Below are positions 36,156 through 45,709 of a stretch of 50,647 bases of DNA, in pieces. Each line of letters begins with the position of its first letter. Within the stretch, counting starts at the first letter, position 1. The notes below the pieces were generated by a model. It did no database searches, was not told the origin of the DNA, and saw nothing but the letters and a program-made list of their open reading frames with translations. The DNA comes from Verrucomicrobiota bacterium (GTDB taxonomy: Bacteria; Verrucomicrobiota; Verrucomicrobiia; Limisphaerales; CANJSG01): assembly GCA_947476875.1 (NCBI GenBank), contig CANJSG010000004.1, forward strand, positions 1 through 50,647, written 5' to 3'. Position numbers and translations under genes: made by a program.

Positions 36156-38239
36156 TGAACTTCCTCGCCCCACTCTTTCTCGCCGGAGCCGCCGCGGTCG
36201 CGTTGCCGATCCTGCTGCATCTGATCCGGCGGACAGAACGGGAGAAGACGCCGTTCAGCTCGTTGATGTTCCTCCAGCCCACGCCGCCGCAGATGACCAA
36301 GCGCAGCCGGCTGGAGAATCTTTTTCTCCTTCTCCTGCGTTGCCTCGTGTTGGCGCTGGTCGCGTTCGCTTTCTCACGGCCCTATCTCCAGCAGGCCATC
36401 GCGCCGCCGGTCCAGAAGACCGAACGCATCCGCACCGTGGTGCTGGTCGATACGAGCGCGAGCCTCAGGCGCGATGATCTCTGGGCCCAGGCGAAGCAGC
36501 GGGCCGCGTCGGTGCTCCGCGCCGCGGGCGCGGCGGACGAAGTCGCGCTGGTCGTCTTCGACCGGCAGCCGCGCGTGCTCATCGACTTCACCCGCTGGAC
36601 CGGATCCGCGTCGACCGAGCGGGCCAACCTGGCGGTGAACCTGATCGAATCGGAAAGCCCCTCGTGGCTCCCGACCCATCTCGGCTCCGCGATGATGCGC
36701 GGGGTGGAATTGCTCGAGGAAAAAGCCGACGCCCAGCTCCGCAAGCGGCTCGTGGTCATCAGCGATTTCCAGGAAGGCGCGAAGCTCGACGGCCTGCAGG
36801 GCTACGAATGGCCGAAGGGAGTCGAAGTCCGGCTGGAACAGATCAACCCCCGCACTCCGGGCAACGCCGCGCTCCAACTCGGGGCGGAACTCGCCTCCGG
36901 CTCCGGCACGACCGACGGCAGCATCAAGGTCCGCGTCAATAATTCCACCGATGCCAAGCGCGACCAGTTCCGCATCCAGCGGAGCGACGCGGGTCCGGGT
37001 GCGGAAGCCTACGTGCCGGCCGGGCAAAGCCGTGTCATTACGCTCGCTGCCGGAACCAATTCACTCACGGCGACGAATGGCTTGAAGCTTTCGTTGGCCG
37101 GAGACGACCAGGCTTTCGACGACTCGCTTTTCATCCAGACGCGGCGTCAGGAAACGGTCCGTGTGCTGTTCCTTGGCAACGATGATCCCAAGGATTCGGC
37201 CGGTCTCGCCTACTACTTGGGCCGCGCGTTTCCCGAAACCCGGATGCGCAAGGTCGAGCTGCTGCTGCGGCCGGCTTCGGCGCCGCTTACGGCGGCCGAT
37301 CTCAAGGACGCCGCCTTGGTCATCGGCAGCACAAAGCTCACCGCGCCTCAGGCGGCATGGGCGAAGCAGGCGTTGGCGGCCGGGGTCACCGTGCTGTTGG
37401 CTTTGCCGGATTCCACGTCGACCGAAGCGATCGGAACTCTGCTGGGCCGGACCGCGCCGACTGCGGCCGATCTGACGAGCAACTACAGCCTGTTTGGACG
37501 GATTGATTTCCAGCATCCGCTGTTCGCTCCGTTTGCCGATCCACGCTTCAGCGACTTCACCCGGATCCACTTCTGGAAAGCGCGGCAGTTGTCGACCAAC
37601 GGTATTCCCGGTGCCCGTGTCGTCGCGGCCTACGACTCCGGCGATGCGGCGTTGATGGAGATTCCGGCGGGCCGCGCGTCGTTGTTCGTGCTGACGTCCA
37701 CCTGGATGCCGGCCGACAGCCAGTTGGCTTTGTCGTCGAAGTTCGTTCCGCTGTTGTCCGGCCTGCTTGATTACGGACGCGCGCGGCAGTCATTCGCCCG
37801 CCAGTTCTTCGTCGGGGATACGGTCCCGCTGCCGACCAATGGTGTGGCCGGCGCGTTGGTCGTGGTGCGGCCTGATGGCAAACGCGAGACCTTGGCGGCG
37901 GGTGCGCCGCTGTTTGTTGGCACGACGGAACCGGGCTTCTATCGTGTCGAAGGGTTGTCCGAGCCGCTGTCCTTCGCCGTGAACCTTTCACCCGACGAAT
38001 CGCGGACGGCCCCGATGGCGGCGGATGCGCTCTCGAACCTCGGTGTGCCGGTCAAACTGGCTCCCACAACTCTCGCGGCTGCTCCGAAAGTGGATCCGGC
38101 CGCGACCCTGATGACGGCGGCCAACGAGCTGGAAGGCCGTCAGAAACTCTGGCGCTGGGTGCTCCTGGCGGCGCTGGCCATCGTCCTCATCGAAACCTGG
38201 CTCGCCGGCCGGTTGAGCTTCGGAGCCAAGACTGCCTGA
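36155..38239 (+). CDS. BatA/VWA domain-containing membrane protein
   Basis: N-terminal BatA signature MNFLAPLFLAGAAAVALPILLHLIRRTEREKTPFSSLMFL; VWA-like VVLVDTSASLRRDD; ATGA overlap with the DUF58 gene. Confidence 0.9.
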   Translation: MNFLAPLFLAGAAAVALPILLHLIRRTEREKTPFSSLMFLQPTPPQMTKRSRLENLFLLLLRCLVLALVAFAFSRPYLQQAIAPPVQKTERIRTVVLVDTSASLRRDDLWAQAKQRAASVLRAAGAADEVALVVFDRQPRVLIDFTRWTGSASTERANLAVNLIESESPSWLPTHLGSAMMRGVELLEEKADAQLRKRLVVISDFQEGAKLDGLQGYEWPKGVEVRLEQINPRTPGNAALQLGAELASGSGTTDGSIKVRVNNSTDAKRDQFRIQRSDAGPGAEAYVPAGQSRVITLAAGTNSLTATNGLKLSLAGDDQAFDDSLFIQTRRQETVRVLFLGNDDPKDSAGLAYYLGRAFPETRMRKVELLLRPASAPLTAADLKDAALVIGSTKLTAPQAAWAKQALAAGVTVLLALPDSTSTEAIGTLLGRTAPTAADLTSNYSLFGRIDFQHPLFAPFADPRFSDFTRIHFWKARQLSTNGIPGARVVAAYDSGDAALMEIPAGRASLFVLTSTWMPADSQLALSSKFVPLLSGLLDYGRARQSFARQFFVGDTVPLPTNGVAGALVVVRPDGKRETLAAGAPLFVGTTEPGFYRVEGLSEPLSFAVNLSPDESRTAPMAADALSNLGVPVKLAPTTLAAAPKVDPAATLMTAANELEGRQKLWRWVLLAALAIVLIETWLAGRLSFGAKTA

Positions 38240-38303
38240 CAGCCATGAGCACCTGCTGGAAACCAACCCCCGTCGCCCGGCGTCATCCTTGGAGGCCTTT
38301 GTC

Positions 38304-41300
38304 ATGATCGAACCCTCACTTCGTCGGCAGTTGGAACCGGTCGCGCGCCGGCTCCGGATCGAACGCCTGCACCGGCGGCTCATCCGTTTGTGGCTCGTGC
38401 TGGGTGCGGTGTCGCTCGCCGCGATGGCTCTCCAGTTGGCCACGGGCGTCAGCTTTGCGGCGGTCGTTCCCTTCGTCCTGCTGGTCGGAGTTCTTGGCGG
38501 ACTTTTCATGGGGTTTGCCGGTGAGTTTTGGCAGCCGGACTACCGGGACGTCGCGCGCCGCCTTGAGGCCTTGGATCCCGGGTTCAAGTCCCTCCTGACG
38601 ACCGCCGTCGAGCAGCAACCCGATCCGGTGACGGGCAGATACTCGTTCCTCCAGGCCCGGGTGGTTCGCGAAGCCGTCGCCGCCTGCAGCGAGCGTGATT
38701 GGAACCGCTCCGTCGCTGGCTTCGGCCTTGCCGGAGTTCGCTTCGGCCAACTGGCTTCGTTCGCTTTCGCCGCGGCGATGACGTGGCTGCTCTATTCAAA
38801 CGGCTCCCTTCCCGGCGGTAGTTCCGTGGCGCTCATGCTCGAGGGCTATGAAGTGACTCCCGGCGACGCGCGTGTGGAAAAGGGATCGTCGCTCGTGGTG
38901 CTGGCCCGCTTCAGCGGCCGCGTTCCTGCGGACGCCGCGATGGTTCTGGAGCAGGCCGGAAACACCAATCGAATCGCCCTCAGCCGCAGTCTCAACGATC
39001 CCGTCTTCGGTGGAACCATCCGCGACCTCCAGGCGGATGGCGTCTACCGGATCGAGTTCGGTAGCAAAGTCAGCCGGAGCTACAAACTCGCGATCTTCGA
39101 ATTTCCGCGTCTGGAAAAATCCGACGCCGAGATCCAGTTCCCGGCCTACACCCAGTTGGATTCCAAGAAGGTTCCCGACACCCGCCGCGTCAGCGCCGTG
39201 GAAGGTTCAACCGTCCGGATGGAATTGCTCCTCAACAAGACCGTCCGCAGCGCAAGTCTGGTCGGCCCCGAGGGCACCATCGCGCTCGACCTCCCGGCCG
39301 GCCGGGCGGCTGCGCTGCTTCCGAGCATGGTCCTGACCCAGTCGCAGACGCTGCGTCTGGTGCTGGTCGATGCCGAAGGCCTGACCAACAAGATCCAGAC
39401 GCAGTTTGTCTTCGACGCGCTGCCGAACCGGCCTCCTGCATTGAAATGGATTTCTCCGAAGGGCGACCAGCGGGTTTCCGCCCTCCAGGAAATGGCCTTC
39501 CGCGCCGAGGCCAGCGACGACTTCGGCCTCGTTGGCTACGGCTTCAGCTTCATCATGCCGGATGGTTCCGAGAAGGAAGTCCGCGTGGCCGGAACCGGCG
39601 ACACGAACAATCTGAAGATCATCGTCCCGCCGAACGAGAAGAAGGCTTTCGACCATCTCTTCTCGCTCGAAGGCATCCCGGCCGCGGTCGACGACCTCCT
39701 CACCTATCACGTCTGGGCCGAAGACATCGGGCCTGACGGCAAGCTTCGGCGCACGCAGGGAGACCTCTTCCTCAGCGAGGTCCGTCCGTTCGAGGAGATC
39801 TTCCGCAAAGCCCCGCCTCAGGACGGCCAGAGCGAGCAGCAGCAACAGCAGCAGGAGCAACAACAGGGTAATGAGGCCACCAAGCTGGCGGATCTCCAGA
39901 AGCAGGTCCTGAACGCCACGTGGAAACTGCAGCGCCAGCTTTCCGGCACGCGGTTGCCGTCCGGCTTCAAGACCAACCTTTCGGTCGTCCTGGAATCGCA
40001 GAAGAAGGCGATCGAGCTGGCCGAAGCGATGAAGGAAAAGGTCCAGGACCCGCGCGGCCAGAGCTTCCTCGACACGGCCCTCAAGCAAATGGAACGAGCG
40101 GTGAAGGAACTTGGCGCGGCCAACAAGGATCCGTTCCGGCTGTCCGAGGCAACCAGCGCCGAGAACGCCGCCTACTCGGCCTTGCTGAAACTGTCCGCCC
40201 GCGAAACTCAGGTGACCCAGCGGAAACCCGGCCAGGGTGGCGGTGGTGGTGGCGGCGGCCAACAGCAGCAGCAGCTCGACCAGCTCGAGATGAACGAGAA
40301 GGAGAACCGCTACGAGACCAAGTCCCAGGCCCAGCAGGCCAAGGCGCAGTCGCCGGAACAGAAGGAGCAGCTCGACTTCCTCGCGCGCTTGAAGGAGCTG
40401 GCCCAGCGTCAGCAGGACATCAACGAACGTCTCAAGGAGATGCAGAACTCGCTCGAGGCCGCCAAGACCGAGAAGGAAAAGGAGGAGCTTCGCCGCGAAC
40501 TGAAGCGGCTCCGTGAAGAACAGCGCGAGCTGCTCGCCGATGCCGACGCCGCCCGCCAGAAGATGGAGAGGAACGACAAGAACGGCGAGCTGGCCGAGGA
40601 GCGCAAGAGCCTCGACGAAACCCGCAAGGACATGGAGAAGGCCTCGGAATCGCTCAACCAGGAGAAGGTTTCCGACGCGCTCGCGTCCGGCTCCCGCGTC
40701 GAGAAAGATCTCAAAAACCTCCAGGACGAGGTCCGCAAGAAAACCTCCAGCCAGTTCTCCGAGGCCATCCGCGACATGCGCGAGGAGGCCCGCAAGCTCG
40801 CCGAGAACCAGAAGGAACTTGGCGAGAAGCTGGCCGGCGAAAAGAAGCCCGAACGTCGGACGCTGAGCAGCGAGACCCCGACCGACAAGATCGCCGAGCA
40901 GCTCGGCCAGCAGAAGGCCGCGCTCACCAATCTGATCGGGTCCATGACCCAGGTTTCCCAGCAGGCCGAAGCCAGCGAACCGCTCCTTTCCAAGCGGCTT
41001 TACGACATGGTCCGCCAGCAGACGCTGAACAACACCGAGGACTCGCTCGACAAGGCCAAGCTCCTCGCCGAACGCAGCCTCAACCGCGAGGCGTCGCAGT
41101 TCGAGCAGCGCGCCCGCGAGGACATCAACAAGCTCCGCCAAGGCGTGGAGCAGGCGGCGGAAAGCGTTCTCGGCGACGAGGCCCAGGCGCTGGAACTCGC
41201 GCGTAAGGAACTCGACGAACTCTCCAATCAACTGAACCGCGAACTGGCGGCGCGCGGCGGCAACGGTCGTCAGGGAACGAACGGCAATGGCGGCTTCCTC

Positions 41301-42179
41301 CGCGACGGGTCATCGACCAACCGCGCCCGCGGCCTGGCCGGCGGCGGCTCCACCAATCGCGTGGGCGACATGGCTTCGAATTCTCGGGACGGCCAGCGGC
41401 AGCCGGGACAAGGCGAACCGCAGGAAGGCAATGATCCCCAGCAGGGCCAGCAACCCGGCGACCAGGGCAAGCAGGGGCAAAAGGGAAAACAAGGCCAAGG
41501 CAAACTGGGCGACCGGGCCCAGAAAGGCCAGCCCGGCCAAGGTCAGGGAGGGGAACAACCCGGCCAGGATGGTCAGAAGGGCAAGCAGGGACAGAAGGGG
41601 AAACAGGGCCAGGGCAAACAAGGTCAAGGCGGTCAGCAGCCTGGACAGGGACAGGAAGGCGAGCAGCCCGGTCAAGAGGGCCAGCCAGGTCAGGGCGGGC
41701 AAGGCGGCCAAGGAAACCAGCCCGGTGATCGGCAGAATTCCCAGCAGCAGCGCCAAGGCGGCCAGCAGCCACAGGCGCGCGATGGTTCGCCCGGATCATT
41801 CGATTTCGGCGGCGCCTTGGGCGGTGGTGGAGCAAACGGCGGGCCGTTGACCGGTGACAATTTCCGCGAATGGAACGAGCGGCTCAGCAACGTCGAAGAG
41901 ATGGTCGGCGACGCCCGCCTCCGCGGCGACCTCGCGCAGGTGCGCGACCGCGTCCGAGCCGTCCGGGCCGATTTCCGTCGCACCGGCCGGGAGCCGCAGT
42001 GGCAGATGGTCCAATCCCAGATTCTGCAGCCGTTGGCCGAGGTGCAGAACCGCATCGCCGAGGAATTGGCCAAGCGCGGTTCCCGCGAGGCTCTCGTTCC
42101 CATCGACCGCGACCCGGTTCCCGCGCAGTTCACCGAGCAGGTCCGCCGCTACTACGAGAAGCTCGGCCGCGACAACTGA
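38304..42179 (+). CDS. DUF4175-like large membrane protein with coiled-coil and collagen-like Gly/Gln-rich C-terminal region
   Basis: N-terminal TM helices, extracellular beta domains, long charged coiled coil, then G-Q-K-rich tract; third gene of the DUF58/BatA cluster. Confidence 0.8.
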   Translation: MIEPSLRRQLEPVARRLRIERLHRRLIRLWLVLGAVSLAAMALQLATGVSFAAVVPFVLLVGVLGGLFMGFAGEFWQPDYRDVARRLEALDPGFKSLLTTAVEQQPDPVTGRYSFLQARVVREAVAACSERDWNRSVAGFGLAGVRFGQLASFAFAAAMTWLLYSNGSLPGGSSVALMLEGYEVTPGDARVEKGSSLVVLARFSGRVPADAAMVLEQAGNTNRIALSRSLNDPVFGGTIRDLQADGVYRIEFGSKVSRSYKLAIFEFPRLEKSDAEIQFPAYTQLDSKKVPDTRRVSAVEGSTVRMELLLNKTVRSASLVGPEGTIALDLPAGRAAALLPSMVLTQSQTLRLVLVDAEGLTNKIQTQFVFDALPNRPPALKWISPKGDQRVSALQEMAFRAEASDDFGLVGYGFSFIMPDGSEKEVRVAGTGDTNNLKIIVPPNEKKAFDHLFSLEGIPAAVDDLLTYHVWAEDIGPDGKLRRTQGDLFLSEVRPFEEIFRKAPPQDGQSEQQQQQQEQQQGNEATKLADLQKQVLNATWKLQRQLSGTRLPSGFKTNLSVVLESQKKAIELAEAMKEKVQDPRGQSFLDTALKQMERAVKELGAANKDPFRLSEATSAENAAYSALLKLSARETQVTQRKPGQGGGGGGGGQQQQQLDQLEMNEKENRYETKSQAQQAKAQSPEQKEQLDFLARLKELAQRQQDINERLKEMQNSLEAAKTEKEKEELRRELKRLREEQRELLADADAARQKMERNDKNGELAEERKSLDETRKDMEKASESLNQEKVSDALASGSRVEKDLKNLQDEVRKKTSSQFSEAIRDMREEARKLAENQKELGEKLAGEKKPERRTLSSETPTDKIAEQLGQQKAALTNLIGSMTQVSQQAEASEPLLSKRLYDMVRQQTLNNTEDSLDKAKLLAERSLNREASQFEQRAREDINKLRQGVEQAAESVLGDEAQALELARKELDELSNQLNRELAARGGNGRQGTNGNGGFLRDGSSTNRARGLAGGGSTNRVGDMASNSRDGQRQPGQGEPQEGNDPQQGQQPGDQGKQGQKGKQGQGKLGDRAQKGQPGQGQGGEQPGQDGQKGKQGQKGKQGQGKQGQGGQQPGQGQEGEQPGQEGQPGQGGQGGQGNQPGDRQNSQQQRQGGQQPQARDGSPGSFDFGGALGGGGANGGPLTGDNFREWNERLSNVEEMVGDARLRGDLAQVRDRVRAVRADFRRTGREPQWQMVQSQILQPLAEVQNRIAEELAKRGSREALVPIDRDPVPAQFTEQVRRYYEKLGRDN

Positions 42180-42243
42180 TCGCCGTCGCGATTGGCTGCG
42201 AAAAGCTGTTGCCTCCGCGCGGACGCTGGCAACCTTCTCCGCC

Positions 42244-43884
42244 ATGAAGCCTTCGCTCCGGTTTCGATCCGCATTCCTTGTTCCGGCGTTCGCCGCCTTC
42301 CTCGCGCTGGTATCCGGCTGCGGCCCACGTGAGTTGGTCATCGACCGCGCCGCGCGCGAACAGACGCTCATGATGGGCAACCATTCCGAGCCGCGCGATC
42401 TGGATCCGCAGATCCTCACGTCGCAGCAGGAATACAACATCATGATGGCGCTCTTCGAGGGGCTCACGGCGCCGAATCCCAAGGATCTCAGTCCCGAACC
42501 GGGTGTCGCCGAACGCTGGGATGTCGCGCCCGATCTGATGTCCTACACGTTCCACCTGCGGAAGAACGCGAAGTGGCAGAACGGCGATCCCGTCACGGCG
42601 AAGGATTTTATCTACTCGTTCCAGCGGATGCTTTCGCCGAAACTCGGGTCGGAATACGCCTACATGCACTGGGTGGTGAAGGGCGCGAAGGAGTTCAACG
42701 AGGGCAAGCTGAAGGATTTCACCAAGACCGGTTACTCCGCGCCGGACGACTACACGTTGAAGGTCGAACTGACCGGTCCGACGCCCTATTTCCTGGCGAT
42801 GATGTATCACCAGTCGTGGTTTCCGATCCATCGCGCCACAATCGAGAAGTTCGGGCCCATCGATGAACGCTCGACCCAGTGGACCCGGCCGGGAAACCAC
42901 ATTGGGAACGGACCATTCCGTCTGAAGGAGTGGAAGCCCAACCAGGTCATCACTGTCGAGAAGAGCCCGACCTACTGGGATGCCGCAAAGGTCACGCTGA
43001 ACCGGATCCAGTTTTTCCCGATCGACAGCCAGGATTCCGAAGAGCGCACTTTCCGCGCCGGCCAGCTTCATATCACGCAGTCGTTGCCGCAGGCGAAGAT
43101 CGACGTCTACAAGGCCGAGCATCCCGAGTTCCTGACGATCCATCCCTTCTTCGGCACCTACTTCTTCCGCATGAACGTGACCAACGGAGTGTTGTCCGAT
43201 GTGCGCGTGCGGCAGGCGTTGGGAATGTCGATCGACCGTGAAGCCCTCGTGAAGACCGTGGCCCGGGGCGGTCAGCTTGCGGCCTACAGCATCGTGCCGC
43301 CCGGGACCGCCGGCTACAACGCGCGCACGCAGGTGAAGTTCGACATCCCGGCGGCGCAGGACCTGTTGGCGAAGGCCGGGTTCCCCCAAGGAAAGGGCTT
43401 CCCGAAGATCGAGGTGCTCTACAACACCGACGACGGACACAAGAGCATCTGCGAGGCGCTCCAGCGGATGTGGAAGCAGAACCTCGGCATCGACATCTCG
43501 ATCGTGAACCAGGAATCGAAGGTCTGGCAGGACACGATGATGCAGATGAACTACCAGATGGCCCGCTACGCCTGGATCGGCGACTACCTGGATCCGAACA
43601 GCTTCCTCGACATGTTCCTCACCGGCGGCGGCAACAACCAGACCGGCTGGTCGAACAAGGAGTTCGACCGCCTCATCGAGGAAGCGGGCCGGACCTCGGA
43701 TGCGTCCAAGCGCATCGGGCTCTTCCAGCAGGCCGAAACCATCCTGGTGAACGAAGCGCCGACGATCCCGATCTACTTCTACACCCGCGTCGCGCTCGTG
43801 CGTCCCGAGGTGAAGGGCTGGGAGCGCAACCTCCTCGACATCCATCCCTACAAATACGTGTCGCTGGAAATGCCGACGAAGTGA
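42244..43884 (+). CDS. Peptide ABC transporter substrate-binding lipoprotein (OppA/SBP_bac_5 family)
   Basis: Lipobox LVSGCG; SEPRDLDPQILTSQQEYNIMMALFEGL; YTFHLRKNAKWQNGDPVTAKDFIYSFQRML. Confidence 0.94.
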   Translation: MKPSLRFRSAFLVPAFAAFLALVSGCGPRELVIDRAAREQTLMMGNHSEPRDLDPQILTSQQEYNIMMALFEGLTAPNPKDLSPEPGVAERWDVAPDLMSYTFHLRKNAKWQNGDPVTAKDFIYSFQRMLSPKLGSEYAYMHWVVKGAKEFNEGKLKDFTKTGYSAPDDYTLKVELTGPTPYFLAMMYHQSWFPIHRATIEKFGPIDERSTQWTRPGNHIGNGPFRLKEWKPNQVITVEKSPTYWDAAKVTLNRIQFFPIDSQDSEERTFRAGQLHITQSLPQAKIDVYKAEHPEFLTIHPFFGTYFFRMNVTNGVLSDVRVRQALGMSIDREALVKTVARGGQLAAYSIVPPGTAGYNARTQVKFDIPAAQDLLAKAGFPQGKGFPKIEVLYNTDDGHKSICEALQRMWKQNLGIDISIVNQESKVWQDTMMQMNYQMARYAWIGDYLDPNSFLDMFLTGGGNNQTGWSNKEFDRLIEEAGRTSDASKRIGLFQQAETILVNEAPTIPIYFYTRVALVRPEVKGWERNLLDIHPYKYVSLEMPTK

Positions 43885-43891
43885 CAAAGCC

Positions 43892-45688
43892 ATGAATGTT
43901 TCTCCGATCCGCCAGCCGGTTGAAATGGTAGGGCGAAGGCTCCCGCCGAGCCGCCTCAACGCTTCTGAAAACCGACCGGTCGAACCGGCAACGCGCGAAC
44001 CCCAGGTGGGTCGAGCCGCGCTGCGACTCGACGGCCAGCCGCAGCGCGGCTGGCCCCACCTTCCCGCATTCTTGTCCCGCTCCCTCGCCGCCGTTCTCAC
44101 GTTCGCCCTCGTTCTTGTCGGCTGCGGATCGAAGGAGACCACCGTGCAGACCGGCGACCGCGACCAGGTCCTGCACAAGGGCAACGGAACCGAACCGCGC
44201 GACCTGGATCCGCACACCATGATCTCGGTCGAGGAGGACAACATCATGCAGGCGCTGTTCGAGCCGCTCGTGTGGCGGCATCCCGACACGATGGCTCCGA
44301 CGCCGGGCGTGGCGGAGAAGTGGGACATCTCAGCCGACGGCAAGGTCTTCACGTTCCACCTGCGCAAGAACGCCCGCTGGTCCAATGGCGATCCCGTGAC
44401 CGCGCGCGATTTCGCCTACTCCATGCGGCGGGCACTGACGCCGGAACTCGCCGCTGAATTCGCCTTCTACCTTTATCCCATCCGCGGCGCGGAAGCCTTC
44501 AACACGGGCAAGTCGAAGGACTTCACCACTGTCGGCGTCGAGGCCGTCGACGATCTCACGCTGAAGTTGACCCTTGCCGAGCCGACGCCCTACTTCATGT
44601 CGCTTCTGACCATTTCCACCTACATGCCCGTGCACAGCGCCACCGTCGAGAAGGCCGGCGGCGGTTCCCGCAAGGGAACCCTGTGGACGCGTCCCGGAAA
44701 CCACGTCAGCAACGGGCCCTTCACGCTCTCGGAATGGTCTCCCTCCAAGCACATCACGCTCCGGCGAAACACGAACTACTGGGACGCCGCCAACGTGAAG
44801 CTGGCCGAAGTGCGCTTCTACCCGATCGAGAATTCCGACACCGAGGAGCGCGCCTTCCGCGCCGGGCAGCTCCACCTCACCGCCGCGTTGCCGACTTCGA
44901 AGATCGCGGCATACAAGAAAGATGAGCCCCAGTTCCTTCGCACCGTCCCCTACCTCCGCGCGCAATACATCGGCTGCAACGTGACCAACGGCGTGCTCGC
45001 CAACCGTCTCGTCCGTCGTGCGCTCGGCCTCGCCATCGACCGCGAAGGCATCGTCAACACCGTCACCCGCGGCGGTGAAACCCCGGCGTGGTCGTTCGTC
45101 GCGCCGAAGATGGCCGGCTACGAATCCCGTGCGCGCCTTCCCTTCGATCCCGCCGCCGCGAAGAAGGCCCTGGCCGACGCGGGATTCGCCGACGGCAAAG
45201 GGTTCCCGAAACTGCAGATGGTCTTCGACAACGCCGAGATCACCAAGATCACCGCCGAAGCGATCCAACAGATGTGGCGCGCGACGCTCGGCATCGAAGT
45301 AGGGCTGCAGAACATGGAGAAGAAGGTCTACCTCGACCGCATCAACTCGAAGGACTACGAGCTCTATCTCGGCGGTTGGACGCCGGACTTCCCTGATCCC
45401 ATGGGCTTTCTCGAGATGTGGGGATCCAGCTCCACGGCGAACTACGCCGGTTTCCGCAATGCGGCCTACGACGACCTGCTCGCCAGGTCCGGCCGCGAAC
45501 TCGAAGTGCCCAAGCGCATGGAACTGATCCGTCAGGCGGAGGATCTGTTGACCGACGAAGCGCCGATCCTGTCGATCTACCACCACGCCCGCGTCTACCT
45601 CAGCCGTCCGTCGGTGAAGGGTTGGCATACCAATCCGCTCGACACGCACGCCTACAGCCGGGTGTTCCTCGAAGCCGGCGGCAAGTGA
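43892..45688 (+). CDS. Peptide ABC transporter substrate-binding lipoprotein (OppA family), paralogue; true start may be TTG at 44072
   Basis: TEPRDLDPHTMISVEEDNIMQALFEPL; FTFHLRKNARWSNGDPVTARDFAYSMRRAL. The first 60 codons are repeat-derived; a compact lipoprotein signal (L)SRSLAAVLTFALVLVGC begins at 44072. Confidence 0.88.
   Translation: MNVSPIRQPVEMVGRRLPPSRLNASENRPVEPATREPQVGRAALRLDGQPQRGWPHLPAFLSRSLAAVLTFALVLVGCGSKETTVQTGDRDQVLHKGNGTEPRDLDPHTMISVEEDNIMQALFEPLVWRHPDTMAPTPGVAEKWDISADGKVFTFHLRKNARWSNGDPVTARDFAYSMRRALTPELAAEFAFYLYPIRGAEAFNTGKSKDFTTVGVEAVDDLTLKLTLAEPTPYFMSLLTISTYMPVHSATVEKAGGGSRKGTLWTRPGNHVSNGPFTLSEWSPSKHITLRRNTNYWDAANVKLAEVRFYPIENSDTEERAFRAGQLHLTAALPTSKIAAYKKDEPQFLRTVPYLRAQYIGCNVTNGVLANRLVRRALGLAIDREGIVNTVTRGGETPAWSFVAPKMAGYESRARLPFDPAAAKKALADAGFADGKGFPKLQMVFDNAEITKITAEAIQQMWRATLGIEVGLQNMEKKVYLDRINSKDYELYLGGWTPDFPDPMGFLEMWGSSSTANYAGFRNAAYDDLLARSGRELEVPKRMELIRQAEDLLTDEAPILSIYHHARVYLSRPSVKGWHTNPLDTHAYSRVFLEAGGK
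43926..43955 (+). repeat. Copy of the 30-nt GGTAGGGCGAAGGCTCCCGCCGAGCCGCC repeat
   Basis: 29/30 identical to the reverse complement of 18663-18692 and 27/29 to 18532-18560. Confidence 0.85.
44004..44061. repeat. Paired-hairpin inverted repeat within the 5' part of the OppA-like ORF
   Basis: GTCGAGCCGC-GCT-GCGACTCGAC (one mispair) followed by GGCCAGCCGC-AGC-GCGGCTGGCC (perfect). The whole is bounded by AGGTGGG and CCCACCT. Confidence 0.82.
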
Positions 45689-45709
45689 TCCCATCACTGC
45701 TTCGCCGTT

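Noticed and set aside
39207-41231. 674-aa minus-strand Leu-rich ORF
   Set aside because: Antisense of the coiled-coil/Q-rich part of DUF4175; the Leu/Glu/Ala-rich pattern is the complement of CAG/AAG-rich codons.
41395-41790. Tandem repeat array (considered as CRISPR or minisatellite)
   Set aside because: It is in-frame low-complexity coding sequence with irregular units and no spacer structure.
42130-44385. 751-aa minus-strand ORF
   Set aside because: Antisense to the OppA-like genes.
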